NCBI RefSeq assembly: GCF_910592395.1
Contig: NC_088310.1
Coordinates: 6,391,501 to 6,455,500, forward strand
Source: Lineus longissimus
Lineage: Eukaryota > Nemertea > Pilidiophora > Heteronemertea > Lineidae
DNA: 64,000 nucleotides
Direction of reading: 5' to 3'
Part shown: piece after piece, positions 1 to 12,000 of the stretch
Position numbering within the stretch: position 1 is the first letter of the stretch
Layout: each line of letters opens with the position of its first letter
The notes under the pieces: generated by a model
What the model saw: only the letters and a program-made list of their open reading frames with translations
The model's database searches: none
Told to the model about the DNA's origin: nothing
Made by a program: the position numbers and the translations under genes

Positions 1-73
1 GATCTCAGCGAAGATATGGACCAACCCCTTGCCCATTATTTCATCAATTCATCCCATAATACATATTTAACAG
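1..73 (+). CDS. PLCB1: PLCB1-like exon 1 in window: X domain, first catalytic His
   Basis: The window opens in frame. The exon carries the PI-PLC X signature [14 protein letters not shown], with catalytic H19 and Ca2+-binding N20. It ends in phase 1 at a GTAAGAG donor. Its own 5' boundary lies outside the window. Confidence 0.95.
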
Positions 74-3000
74 GTAAGAGGTAGTTGCTTAGCTGGAAAG
101 GTACTTGTTCCAGAAATTTCCACAGAGATGTTTGTGCAGTGCCATCCAAGTTTGTGCAGTGCCTTCTGAGTTTGAAATTGATGCCGAGGACAGTTTACAT
201 CCCAGGATGGCTCTGTGTCTTCCCTAACTGTTTTGAACAGGTCAGGTTAAACCAGTGCCACGTAGGAGCAGACACAAGCCAGGGAAAACACCTTGGCTGT
301 ATCTTGCTTATAGCTACAACTTGAAGTCCTGGCCCATGCTTGGTTGCTTTGTTGACAAAGACACTGATCATTGATGTAGCGTCATCTGCTGTATTCTTTT
401 CCAGGTCATCAGTTAACGGGTAAATCTTCAGTTGAGATGTACAGACAGGTGTTGCTTAGCGGTTGTCGATGTATCGAGTTGGATTGCTGGGATGGTAAAG
501 GTGCTGATGAGGAGCCAATCATAACGCACGGTTTCACCATGTGTACTGAGGTCGTTTTCAAGGTGAGTGCCGTAAAGTTCAACATTTGAGCCCTACCGCC
601 GAACGAAACATCTTCACTGCATAGGTATAGTGAATGCGCCGATGTGAATGTGGATCAAACTCCAGCTCCTTCTTTTCAGACCTTCTTGATGTAGAACTGA
701 GAAAAATACTGGCAAGGGACACAACCCTTTCCACAAAACTCTGGCACTCTATGACGGGACTCGCTAGGACAGCTAACTGTGTTCCTGTAAATGTGCTGAA
801 TGTCTTAAGCTTGCTTCTCAAAGATTCTCATTGCTAAAAAAGAAGTTCCAAGCGTTCAAAGTTTAACTTTGCTACTCCCTTGATGAAGAAGTTTTCATAT
901 CTGATATATTTGGTCTCTGCAACATTTCAGCAAACTTTTGTTTGTATTTCAGGATGTTGTCGAAGCAATTACCGAGTCTGCCTTCAAGACCTCAGATTAT
1001 CCCGTAATACTATCATTTGAAAACCATTGTTCGTAAGTAATATCAAGTTTCGGTTACTTTGGTAATATTAGTCTGTCAACCATTTTCTATCCAATTCTCT
1101 AGATAAATAGTGCCTTGAGTTCAACTACAAAGCTAATGTTGGCAGTCATGTCAGGAAAAGAACAATTTAAACTGATTTTTATTAAAAATTAATTTGTTTT
1201 TTCCAGACCAAAGCAACAAGCAAAAATGGCCGCTCATTGTCGGAACATATTCGGAGACCTACTATTGACTGACCCATTGCCAGGATATATTGCAAGTATA
1301 CCTCTAATGACGTTCTTTTAGTCAGTCGAAATGAATGACTGTGATCAGTGAAATGTACCCAAGCTATAAGTTGGTGTATTGGCTCATTTTCAATTGCTGG
1401 AAGACTCTTGGTTTCTTCTCCTGGGTTCGCCAGTGGTTCCCGCTGTATTGAAAATCAGCCTTAACTTCTGATGTTGATGTTGTTTCAGCTTGAACCAGGT
1501 GCCCCACTGCCGAGTCCCGAGTTACTTAAGAGAAAAATCATTGTGAAAAACAAGAAGAGGCATTACCACAAATGTGAGTATTGGATCACAAATGACGAGG
1601 TGACATGGCTTGTTGTTATTTCATTATGTTGTTATGTTCATTTATGTTCTATCTAACCCGTTCTTTCTGAGCTGTGGTTGCGTGTCACTTAGTGAGAAAT
1701 TATTTAGGAAAAATGTCAACAAAATTGACTAGGACTCTGAAAGTGACAAAAATAGAAATATATTTTGGACTCTAGCAATTCATACTTTTCGTTAGAAAAA
1801 AAGTAACGAGAAAACAGTCTTTGAGGGAAAAAGTGTTTGCTGTAGATATTTACAGGATGACATCTTCGCAGTTGAAGGCTGCGAGGAAATTCACCCTGGA
1901 GAATCAGTTGCCCATCTGACCGAGAGTACTTCTTGATCTTGTCCATTCAAGGCAGGCCTTCCAACAAAGAACCTTATTACCCAGATGAACAGATCATCAT
2001 TTAGTTTGAAGACTCCAGCATCACAGTCATTCCAACATTATTTTCCCAGGGGAGGCCAGGTAGGCAAGTTGGAGGCCCAGACTGATTCTCGGCAAGCTTG
2101 GGAATCGATTCTCCTTGGGGAAGATTTCTTTAGCAGAGTTGGCAAACTTGGTTGTGTTACTTTATTTTAGTTTAATTCATTTACGTTTTCTATTTATCAT
2201 GCATGTTGTGATTGTTTTAGTGGTGTTGCGATTTCAGATGCAAGGAAATTGCGAAAAAAGCACACAGGTATTGCCTAGAGCGCCACCTATACCTCTGATA
2301 ACACATTACTAATTAACCCTTTGATCGTCATAGATAGAGAATAACTAATCCTGGTAATTCTGCACCAATATTTTTATTGCTCTTGAGTGATTTTAGGGTG
2401 AATGTTTGGAGCGTGAAATCACGATTTCTTGTGTGGAGATCACAGCCGTCTGCCTTCCTGATGTATCTCTTACACTTGTTGTGAGTTAGAAGTACTTTCA
2501 ACTCATGACTTTTAATATAACCAAAAAAACTATCTCTTGTACCAGTATATAGTTGAGGATTATGTATGGGATTCTTCCTAAATGAGTTTTTCATAATAAT
2601 CATAACTGCACTACCTAATATAAAACGCCCAAATGAAATATCCTTCATTTAAAAATCCCTGATTTCCATTCAGATTAACCAGTAGAATCCTTTTATCCCA
2701 ACAAAACTACCAGTTGGATTCCAGTTGTAACCAGTGGATTTCCTATGGAAACCACTGGTGCTCCAGTTGAAACCAGTGCAGTGAGAGTGAGGCACCTGGT
2801 AGTTTTGAGAAAACATAAACACACCTATATAGTGTAGAATTCTGGACTTCAAAACTATCCGAAAAAGCGTGTTCGTAGTGTGGTAACATTTAAAGTGAAA
2901 GGTAACTATGGTTACTATTTAAAGATAACGACAGTAATCCTTTGGGATAAGTCTAACCTGTTTTGATATGTTAAGAATTTTTGAGTTTCGGAATTCACTT

Positions 3001-6000
3001 ACACGGTTTGATTTTGCTAATCATATATCATCTGTATTAGGAAAAATTCACAAAATATTTGAATTTTCCATCAAAATTGCCAGTGAATTCCTTCTATGAG
3101 AATTTGACACTTCAAATAACTATAACGTTTTCTTCACTTTTTTTATTTGAACAGTGAATGACACCGGTAGGTGAATATATTTGGCTCATATGATCATACT
3201 CTGGTTTAATTTTGCTTTAGAACATACTCGCGCTTTTTAATTCTCCTCTACCTGATTATTCTTCAGTGATTTTATCGAATTGAAGTCGTTGCCCCATAGT
3301 CATTTAGCTGCCTGTTACTTGGTCGTTTAGCCCCCCCCCCCCTCCCCCCAGATGAAAAATGTGGCTGATAGAAGAACCTCTTCAATGTCAGAAGAGCCTC
3401 TTTAATGTCAGAGGACATGTCACCATATTCCGTCACTGGTTACATCATAAAGTTATTTCAAATGAAATTGTGGCAATAATACACACAACGATCGAGACAG
3501 TGACAATATGTCCTGCGACAATTACAGTGCTCATATCAGTGTCTGGAGGAAAGATGTCCAACATATGACTTACGATTAATCCCAAGTTTGCTTTAGAATG
3601 TGTCACTAAATAAACTTAAATAACGACAAAGACATGATCTGTATCTGCCCCGTAGAGATTAAGTGTAGCCTTCCTCGGCCGACACCTGTGTGAGCAGACA
3701 GCGCACCCTTTTCTTTTAGGGGCATAACTTTGGTCCCAAATGGGTAGTTTCTGCAATTTGACCTCAGTACCGAGGACACCTCCCTATTATGGACAGCATT
3801 TGTCAGTCTGAAGGGTAGGGTCCTTGATAGAGAAGTTCTGCTGAATATATCAGTTAGAATAAAGCAATTGATATAATTTGAAAACATAAACAAATGCACA
3901 TAAGCCAAGGGCCGAGGGGACTACACGACCATGGAGTGAAAAGGCTAGGGGGCGAAATGACTGTTTACCATTTTATCGGCCATATGTTCATATTCTGTTG
4001 ACGCTTTCATGCGCTGGTGATGTCAAATCTTCCCTACTGTGAACTGCTGAATTTGTGCACCTTTTTATTTTTGCAAGTTGCAAAAATTCCTGACAAAGAA
4101 AAGAAATTTTCAGTATTTTTGTTTTGGTGGATAACGAAATTAAATTTGGTTCTCCAACAAAATCTGTTGCAATCTTGTGTTCTTGTGAATATCAGTTTCA
4201 CGCAAAATTTGTGAAAATAAAAAGCTTGCAAATATTTTGCGGTTAACAGTATCTGTCATTAGAGCATCAATCATTACCATCATAATCATAGGTGCCGCCT
4301 CATCAAGGTGCGAATCCCTCCCATACCCGGGTGCAAACCCATCCACTACCCGGGTGCTAATCTCCCTGCACATTTGAACCCTTAATTTTGTGCAAAACTT
4401 TGCAAATCTGTTAATTATTACCCTAGGTCTAGAAATGTCCCCAGTGTCTGCCAGAGCAGTAGACGTTACTTCCTCAACCACGCTCTACCTCTGCCAAATT
4501 CATGGTTGGCAGAGGTAGACTCGTACGTCAGAACGTCTGTGTTGGAGATTGATTCGAATGTAATGTTGCGCTGTTACAATAAAGGATGATATTTTTGACC
4601 AGTACTGTAACCAGTTATGGCCGAAACCGTCAAACATGAAAAATGAAATTATATCGTTCTTCATTCCATGATAGTAACCAATATCATTTCACTCATCAAT
4701 TTATCAATGTGTTTCTTTAAATCAAGGCTTCTTCATTTGCCTACGGCTGAGTTCTCTTGCTTTGTGACGTGAACAGGTCATGTGACCTTTGTAGTAATTA
4801 GCTATGAAGTTAGGTGACTTTTATCTACAGTACGTTCCATGGCTGTTAGACCATTTGTGTTTGGGCAGAGGGAAGTTTTAGACTATTTAGACCAATGTCA
4901 GTTAAAAATGTAAACATATCTATACTAAGACACGCCCTGCAAAGTAGTAGACATTTACCTTATGTCCAGCTTAAAGGCCTGTTTCCACTACATCAGTTTA
5001 CTATCATGATTTTGCCTCTTACACAGGCCAGTTGCATTTGCTAAGCCAATTCTTCAGAGTGAAATTTATTCAGTCTCTGTAAAAATGGTATTCGTTGTTG
5101 TAGTGAAAACAGACCAAAGAAAACATGTTTTTTTGCCACACCCCTTGAATGTCTAAAAGACTTATCTCGTTTTCGTGCAAGGGTTAACTTTTTGACTATT
5201 TACGTCATCTTCATCAGTCACCATTTGGCCAGATTCCTCTGTAGAGCGGATTCTGACATTTCATACCATTTGCATGGACAGGACCTGGTTCACCTTGCTG
5301 TCCCTCCTGAATTATCTCTGGCATGCTGCTTTTGGCCGTAAGGTTATTGTACTGGGTTGTCATATTTGTCCTTTTTTCAAACGAATTTGAAAAGTTCACA
5401 CTGTACACTTAACGTTATTATTACTGTTCTGGTCAGAATTAATATCCCACACTATATATTATAGAAACGTGTTTCTTACACTACTGGTTGCCATATTTTT
5501 AGGGTATGTCCAGGCTGAGGAATTTCCAAACAGAAACATGATGCCTAAATGACTCTGAAGACTTGATTGTAGAATAAGGTGTACGGTAGCGTAAATGTTA
5601 TTTCTGAACTATACTGTATCAGCTGAGTGCATCTGAAAAAGACAGCACTCTCAGTTTCTAAATTTCAGGAATAATTGTCAAGGTGATCCTGAAAATGGTT
5701 TGTAACGCTGGACTATGTTAAATTTTCAGAGAAAACACAAGATGAGGCATTTGATGAGGATGACAAAGAGAAAGGTCATTTTTCTTGCAAATGCCGTTAA
5801 TTAACCAAGTGCAGTCGAATAACCTATAACAGAGGACTGATATGTATTGTGTAGTTTCAGATATGACCGTTATCTGCATCACATATTATGTATCTTGTAG
5901 TTTATGATAGATGCCTCTGTCACACCAATATGTTCATATAATGCTTCATGCAGCTCATGATGGATTATCCATCACATCCGTATCTCCCAGCTTCTGGCAT

Positions 6001-9000
6001 GATGGATATTGCGTCAGATACATATCTTGCGGAATATGCAATTCACAGAATTCCCCGCACTAACAAAATTTCCGTTCAAGATACTGCAAATTCAACTCTG
6101 TGGCTGCCTCAGAGTAGAGTTTACAGTAATTTGATGGACTGGTTCAGAGTAGAGTTTACAGTAATTTGATTGACTGCTTCAGAGTAGTTCACAGTAATTT
6201 GAATGAACAACAAGTTCTACCCAGTGTGAAGCTGGCCTCATTGATATGTTGGCCTTGACTTTCTGACATTCTGAACTTTCAGTGTCAAAAAAGCAACAGT
6301 CATGGGACCAGCTGAATGGCAAGGATATCGGCCATTTTCTTTTGTCTGCAATCCAAAAGCCACCCCACTTGACTCGTAAGAACTAAGGAAGTTCTACATT
6401 TGGTGCATGTCTTTAATGGTGTATGCCTTACATTATCAACTCCAGACTTTCAGTTATTCATTGACTATCTGGACTGGTCATGGATGTGCACTTAAAGGAA
6501 TGGAGAAAAGAGGGTTTGGGGAGATAAATCATCTCTGATGATCTTTTGGAACAAAAAAGAACTCTCTTGCACTGGTGAATAAATTGGGGATGACATTGAT
6601 GCATTATTGGGATGAAAACTGGTTGCACAAACTTCATAACACTGATGCACAGTTTGGCAAAATCAGAGTGTGCCAATCCCTTTTGAGATGACAAGGAAGA
6701 ACCCTTTTGCACTTTCAGAATAAAAAGGTATATATATTTTGGTTTCTGTTCTTGATTCATGCCCATTCATGGTGCACTCTACCTTGAAAACTGAAACTGT
6801 TGAAGCACAAACTCCTCTCTTTCCTCACATATCTTTATTGGCGTTAAAAGCAAATTTCATCTGGGTGACTATGAGCACAACTGGTATATTGCAGGTGGGT
6901 TGTCTTCCCCTAAATCTTAAGTGCTTTGGCCTCTCCAAACAAGCAAATTCCTGTCACTGTGACCTACAATGTGACTAGTGTATGGAAGGTAGTGTGCCAG
7001 CTGGCTACCAATTAATACATAGAGCAAAATAATTAATGCCAGCTTGCTAACAGGCAACACAAGTATCGCAGTAAGCAAGTTCAACTTGCTAACAGTTCAC
7101 ACAGAGTCAAAAGTAGGGCGTTCCACTTGCTACTAGGTTACGCATGTATCAAAAAGAGCGTGCCGATTTGCTAACAGGCCACAGGTGTATCACAGTGAGC
7201 AAGTTCTTGCTAACAGGCAACATGTGTGTCAAAAGTAGAGCGTTCCACTTGTTACCAGTTAACATAGATCAAAATTAGTTAGCCAGTTTGCTAACAGGCA
7301 ACACATGTGTAAAAATTAGCATGCCTGCAATGGGCTTCTGACCATGTAACACGTATAGAGGAGCTGGGGCATAAGTAGCTCCTCGTCTCATTCCGTTTGT
7401 CCTTCTTGGCCTTGCGTTTAAGGTATTTGTCTTTGATTGGTCAATAGTGCCTGTTTTTTCAAATATCTTTATCGTGTCTTTAATGGCTGTACATCTTCAT
7501 GTAATATTTTCACTCGATGATTTCAAAACATATGTTGGTTTGTTTGTTCACTCAATGTTTATCTCTTGGTAAATCTTTATGAAATATCTGAGGATGTTTA
7601 TAAAAGGAATTTCTCTATTTTCAGCTAAGAAAACAAAAACTGGTCAATCGCACACACCTGAACTACAGCAAGTGGCCGAGGTGGCCAAGGCAGAGATTGT
7701 GGTCAAGTCACATACGAAAGAGCCAGACGAGGGGGATGGAGGTCATAACGATGGCGATGTGACCTTAAAGGCGATGACTGAGAGCGATATCTTGAAGGCA
7801 ATGGAGGACGATCTGTCCGAATCTGACTCGGATTCTGAGAGTGATGATGACGACATTGCTGGCCTTACGGAGGAGGAGGAGAAGAGGAGGCTGAAGGAGA
7901 AGAAGGAAAAGGTTAGTGAAGTGACTTACCCAAGATCACAAGCAGAGTATCAGAGATTGTTGCGGATAGGTTTAAAGAAATTTCAGAGTATCTGGGACAG
8001 TCTCACAACGAAATGGGGGGGGGGGGGGGATATGTTACCTGTAAACTCTTGCTTCATCATGACTACATCATGGTTGCTCCATAAATGGTTCTGAAATACT
8101 CATCAACTTTCACTTCTTCACAGGGTACAGCAGGGAAAGAAGCTGAAGCTGGCCTGGAGATGTCGTTACTGGTCAACTACGTTCAACCTGTACATTTCCA
8201 TTCATTCGAAATATCAGAAAGTAAGTCCATGCACAGTTGAATAGTTTTGTCTGATAGAAAATCTTGAGAAAGTATCTGTCATTATATGAAAAGGATGAAG
8301 GCTTGGCTTAAGTTGGGCAAACACTGTATATTCCACTCAATGTTTTGTCATCCTCAAACCATCCTATTTGAAACAACCTGGGGCCACTATTGATTTTGCC
8401 TCAAATCCAAGATGGCCTCTAACTAAAAATGGCCGCCTTTTCATTGTGAAATCACATATCAGTACTTTTAGGATGGAATTGGTTGGGAGCTCCACACATT
8501 CCTCGTGCTTTTCACTAATTTGCCAACTCTTTTTCAGAACGAAACCACAGCTATGAGATATCATCGTTTGTTGAAACCCAAGGAATGGCCTTACTGAAAG
8601 ATCAGCCTGTTGACTTCGTCAAGTATCCTTTTGAAAATTTGTTTGCAATTGATTTGTTTCTGCAACGAGAGTTCCTGAAGAAAGCCCACGGTGCAGTAGT
8701 ATTGGTTTAACTTTGCATATATAAGGGACCCACAACCCTGCAGAATACTAACACGCTGGGAAACGATTTGGCATAGTGTGTGATATATGCAGAGGTGAGA
8801 TGATATGATCTGATATGTTATTTATTGAATTCCTTAACCCTCTCTCAGCTACAACAAACGACAGCTAAGTCGGATATATCCCAAGGGAACCAGGGTAGAT
8901 TCAGGAAACTACATGCCGCAGGTCTTTTGGAATGCGGGCTGTCAGTTGGTGGCACTCAATTTCCAGACACTGGGTAGGTAGTCTCTGCCTCAATTGCAAG

Positions 9001-12000
9001 AAGCCCTCAGAAAAAATCTTTGTGTCGATCCCCTGGACCAACTCTTCCATACAGGACCAGCCAGAGAGCAAATGCAACAGAGCACCTCTTGTCTGTTGTA
9101 GTGTCTGTCTGAAGGGATCTGTGCAATGAAGACGGAGAATCCACTGGAAAAGCTTACGGAATTTCTGATTCTTCTTTTAGATTTGGCGATGCAAATTAAC
9201 CTGGGACAGTTTGAGTTCAATGGTCGAAGTGGGTACATTCTGAAGCCTGATTTCATGCGACGTCCTGATCGACATTTTGATCCGTTTGCTGAATCGACTG
9301 TTGACGGAATCATTGCGGGCACAGTAGAAATCAAGGTATGTCAAAGCTATGACTCCAAACTTCACTTGTGAGACGGTTTCTAAAGATTTCAGAGTTGGCC
9401 TCATTGGTCTTGGCTTAGTCTGATGATGTGGACATTGTTGCCTTGGGCAAGTCATATTAGTACTTCAATTGCCTCCCCCATGCTCGTGATCTGTCGGTTG
9501 CTTTATGCCCTGGGTGAGGTCTTACCGAAAGCTTCTTCTGAGATGGTAGGAAAAGCTTATGGCAGAGTACGTTTGATGGAAAATAACTTATAAATGACTT
9601 AACACCTTCAGCGCCGAACCACGTAGATCTGCGTGGCCCAAATCCCCCCTCTTTGAGCTGGTTATCGGAGTCTCATGGACTTCATGAGAGAACTACGCCA
9701 TCGCCATCTTCAGTGCAAGAGAGGAACTGAAAAGACCGTGAAAAGACCAAAAGGTCTTTTCAGTTCCTACCGTGCCGTGAAGATGGCGATGACGTAGTTC
9801 AGAACTTTAAATGACTTCATGAAAGAACCACGCCATCGCCATCTTTAGGGTACGGTAGGAACTGAAAATACCTTTCGGTCTTTTCACGGTCTTTTCAGTT
9901 CCTACCTTGCCCTGAAGATGGCGATGGCGTAGTTCTTTCATGAAGTCCATGATCTACTCGAAGAGAGTTGATTAGATCACTTTGTTCTTCAGTGACATAA
10001 AATTTGTTTATTTATTTTGTTGTAGGTTATATCAGGACAGCTGTATTCAGAGAAGCGATTATCGACGTACGTAGAGGTTGAGATGTATGGCCTGCCTGCT
10101 GACACAGTCAGGAAGAAATTCAAGACCAAACTTGTGCCTAATAACTCTGTGAATCCCATTTATAATGATCCACCATTTGTGTTCAAGAAGGTAAGTCATG
10201 TTTTCTGATGTATCTTATCAAAGTCACTGTACCATTATCGGGTGAGTGAAAGTTGCATGTTCATTTGATAAAACCATGCTCAGATGCACATCTCAAACAG
10301 GGAGTGCTTTGAGTCCCATGACCAAGTTTTCATGGCATTATATTTCAAATGTGCATGTCGAGTTGGAATTACACCACAGCTCATGCTAAGGTCTGCTTGT
10401 TTCAGGTCGTGTTGCCCAACCTTGCAATGATACGTATCCTTGTCTCTGAGGAGTCTGGAAAACTCATCGGCCATCGGTTATTGCCAGTGGAGGGCCTCAG
10501 GCCAGGTAGGGTCCAGGGTTCTAATCTGATGCGACATAAGAGTAATTAGAACTATGGTGGGCTTCAACTTGGATTACCAGTTCTTAAGGGGTCAAAATGC
10601 AATGTTGATAGGAGCATTCTCTGTTCGGCATTGGCTCTCGGTCACTCAAAGAATGGGTTAGAACTGAATTAATCATCTAGAATTGTGGATTACATATGTG
10701 TATGTGATCTTGTTGCTAAACACCTGGGAGTCAAATATAGGATTGGGTCTTGTCGATTTCATTGATGTCAATAGTTATGCGATCGATTCTCATTGTAGGA
10801 TACCGCCACATTTCCCTGCGTAATGAAGCCAACCAGCCTTTACCATTGGCCACGCTATTTGTTCACATCACAGTCAAAGATTATGTACCAGATTCATTCG
10901 CTGGTGAGTAACAGTTCATTCCATACACTTCCAGTGTTGTGTTGAAGTTGAGATGAAGACCCGTGACAGTTTACCCTGTAACTGATGTTCGGCTGATGTA
11001 AAAGTGTATCTTATAATTGGGTGGGTTGTAGTGTTACCAACCCAGAGCGTTGACTCAATGCCTCTACGTCCGGCATGACTCGGTGCCTCCAGGACAGCTA
11101 TTACTCGGTGCCTCTTCCACAGCTATGACTGGGCTCCTCTTCCACACCAGTGACTCAGTGCCTCGAAAATAGCTCAACAATGAATTACTGTAGGACAGTG
11201 TCTTATGACATCCTGGTTACAGGCAGGCCTTGTACATCCAGAGCATTGAAAGTCCCTTTGCTGGAATACAGTTGTAACGTTTCCATGTTTGTTGGCATAT
11301 CAAAAAGTTTTTTAATGGGAATGTTACCTTTATTTCAAGTGATGTAGCACCTCGATACTTATTTCATTTAATTGAGTTGAAAATTATGAATGACAGACTT
11401 CTTATGAATGGTTTCAGATTTTGCGGCGGCACTTTCAAACCCTATTGCCTACCAAACAAACCAGGAAAAACACACGGCACAGTTGTCTGTCCTTACCGAT
11501 GACTTTGAAGTGGAGGTAAGCGGGGCGAGAAATCTTATTCATGTTTTTAGGATTTCGACATTTCATTTTCTTTAAAATAGTCTGTTTAACTTTGTCTTGA
11601 GCTTATATTATAGCAATATATATCAATTCAGAACTAATTCATTTGGCATGCAGTGTGAGAATTTAATCTTATCCAAGAGTATGTTCGAGTTTGATCTTGC
11701 ATGTATGGGGAGGGTTACTATTCTCTAGCTTATCTTTGAAACCACTGATTTACCTTCCTACATATTTCCTTCAGCTGCTAATAGTCACTGTGTCAATGTA
11801 ATTAAGCCAGTTGAGACGCACCTGTACAAAAGACTTCTTTTACATGTGATCGGCCTATGTGTAACAAGCACACAACTCAGCGGGCTTAATAACACTGACA
11901 CAGTATCTATCCATTTGGTTTTCAACCATATTGATTTCAACTTGCTGAATCTATCTTTATGACAAATGCTATTAAGTGATTGCCTTTATAGTTTTACTCA

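Larger units (their letters stand above)
1574..7624 (+). other. Linker introns of the PLCB1-like gene (around exons 6 and 7)
   Basis: About 6 kb interrupted only by the 12-nt and 45-nt exons. It holds a hairpin-prone stretch at 2700-2810 (accagtgg / ccactggt arms), a poly-C run near 3331, a ggacacct-family repeat at 3.7 kb, a 35-bp triplicate at 6.1 kb and a 40-bp minisatellite at 7.0 kb. No other exon is recognised. Confidence 0.6.

Noticed and set aside
2670-2852. Minus-strand frame with repeated TGFNW / TGYNW phrases
   Set aside because: The phrases come from repeated, palindromic accagtgg blocks in the DNA, which fold as a hairpin; not a coding sequence.
8014-8030. Poly-G tract as a regulatory or G-quadruplex site
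   Set aside because: A simple homopolymer just inside the intron, like those near 3331 and 22731; length is prone to sequencing error and nothing else supports a function.
7579-8094. 171-codon frame read as a separate gene
   Set aside because: Residues from 7625 to 7911 are exon 8 of the PLCB1-like gene; the Met at 7579 and the codons after 7911 are intronic read-through.
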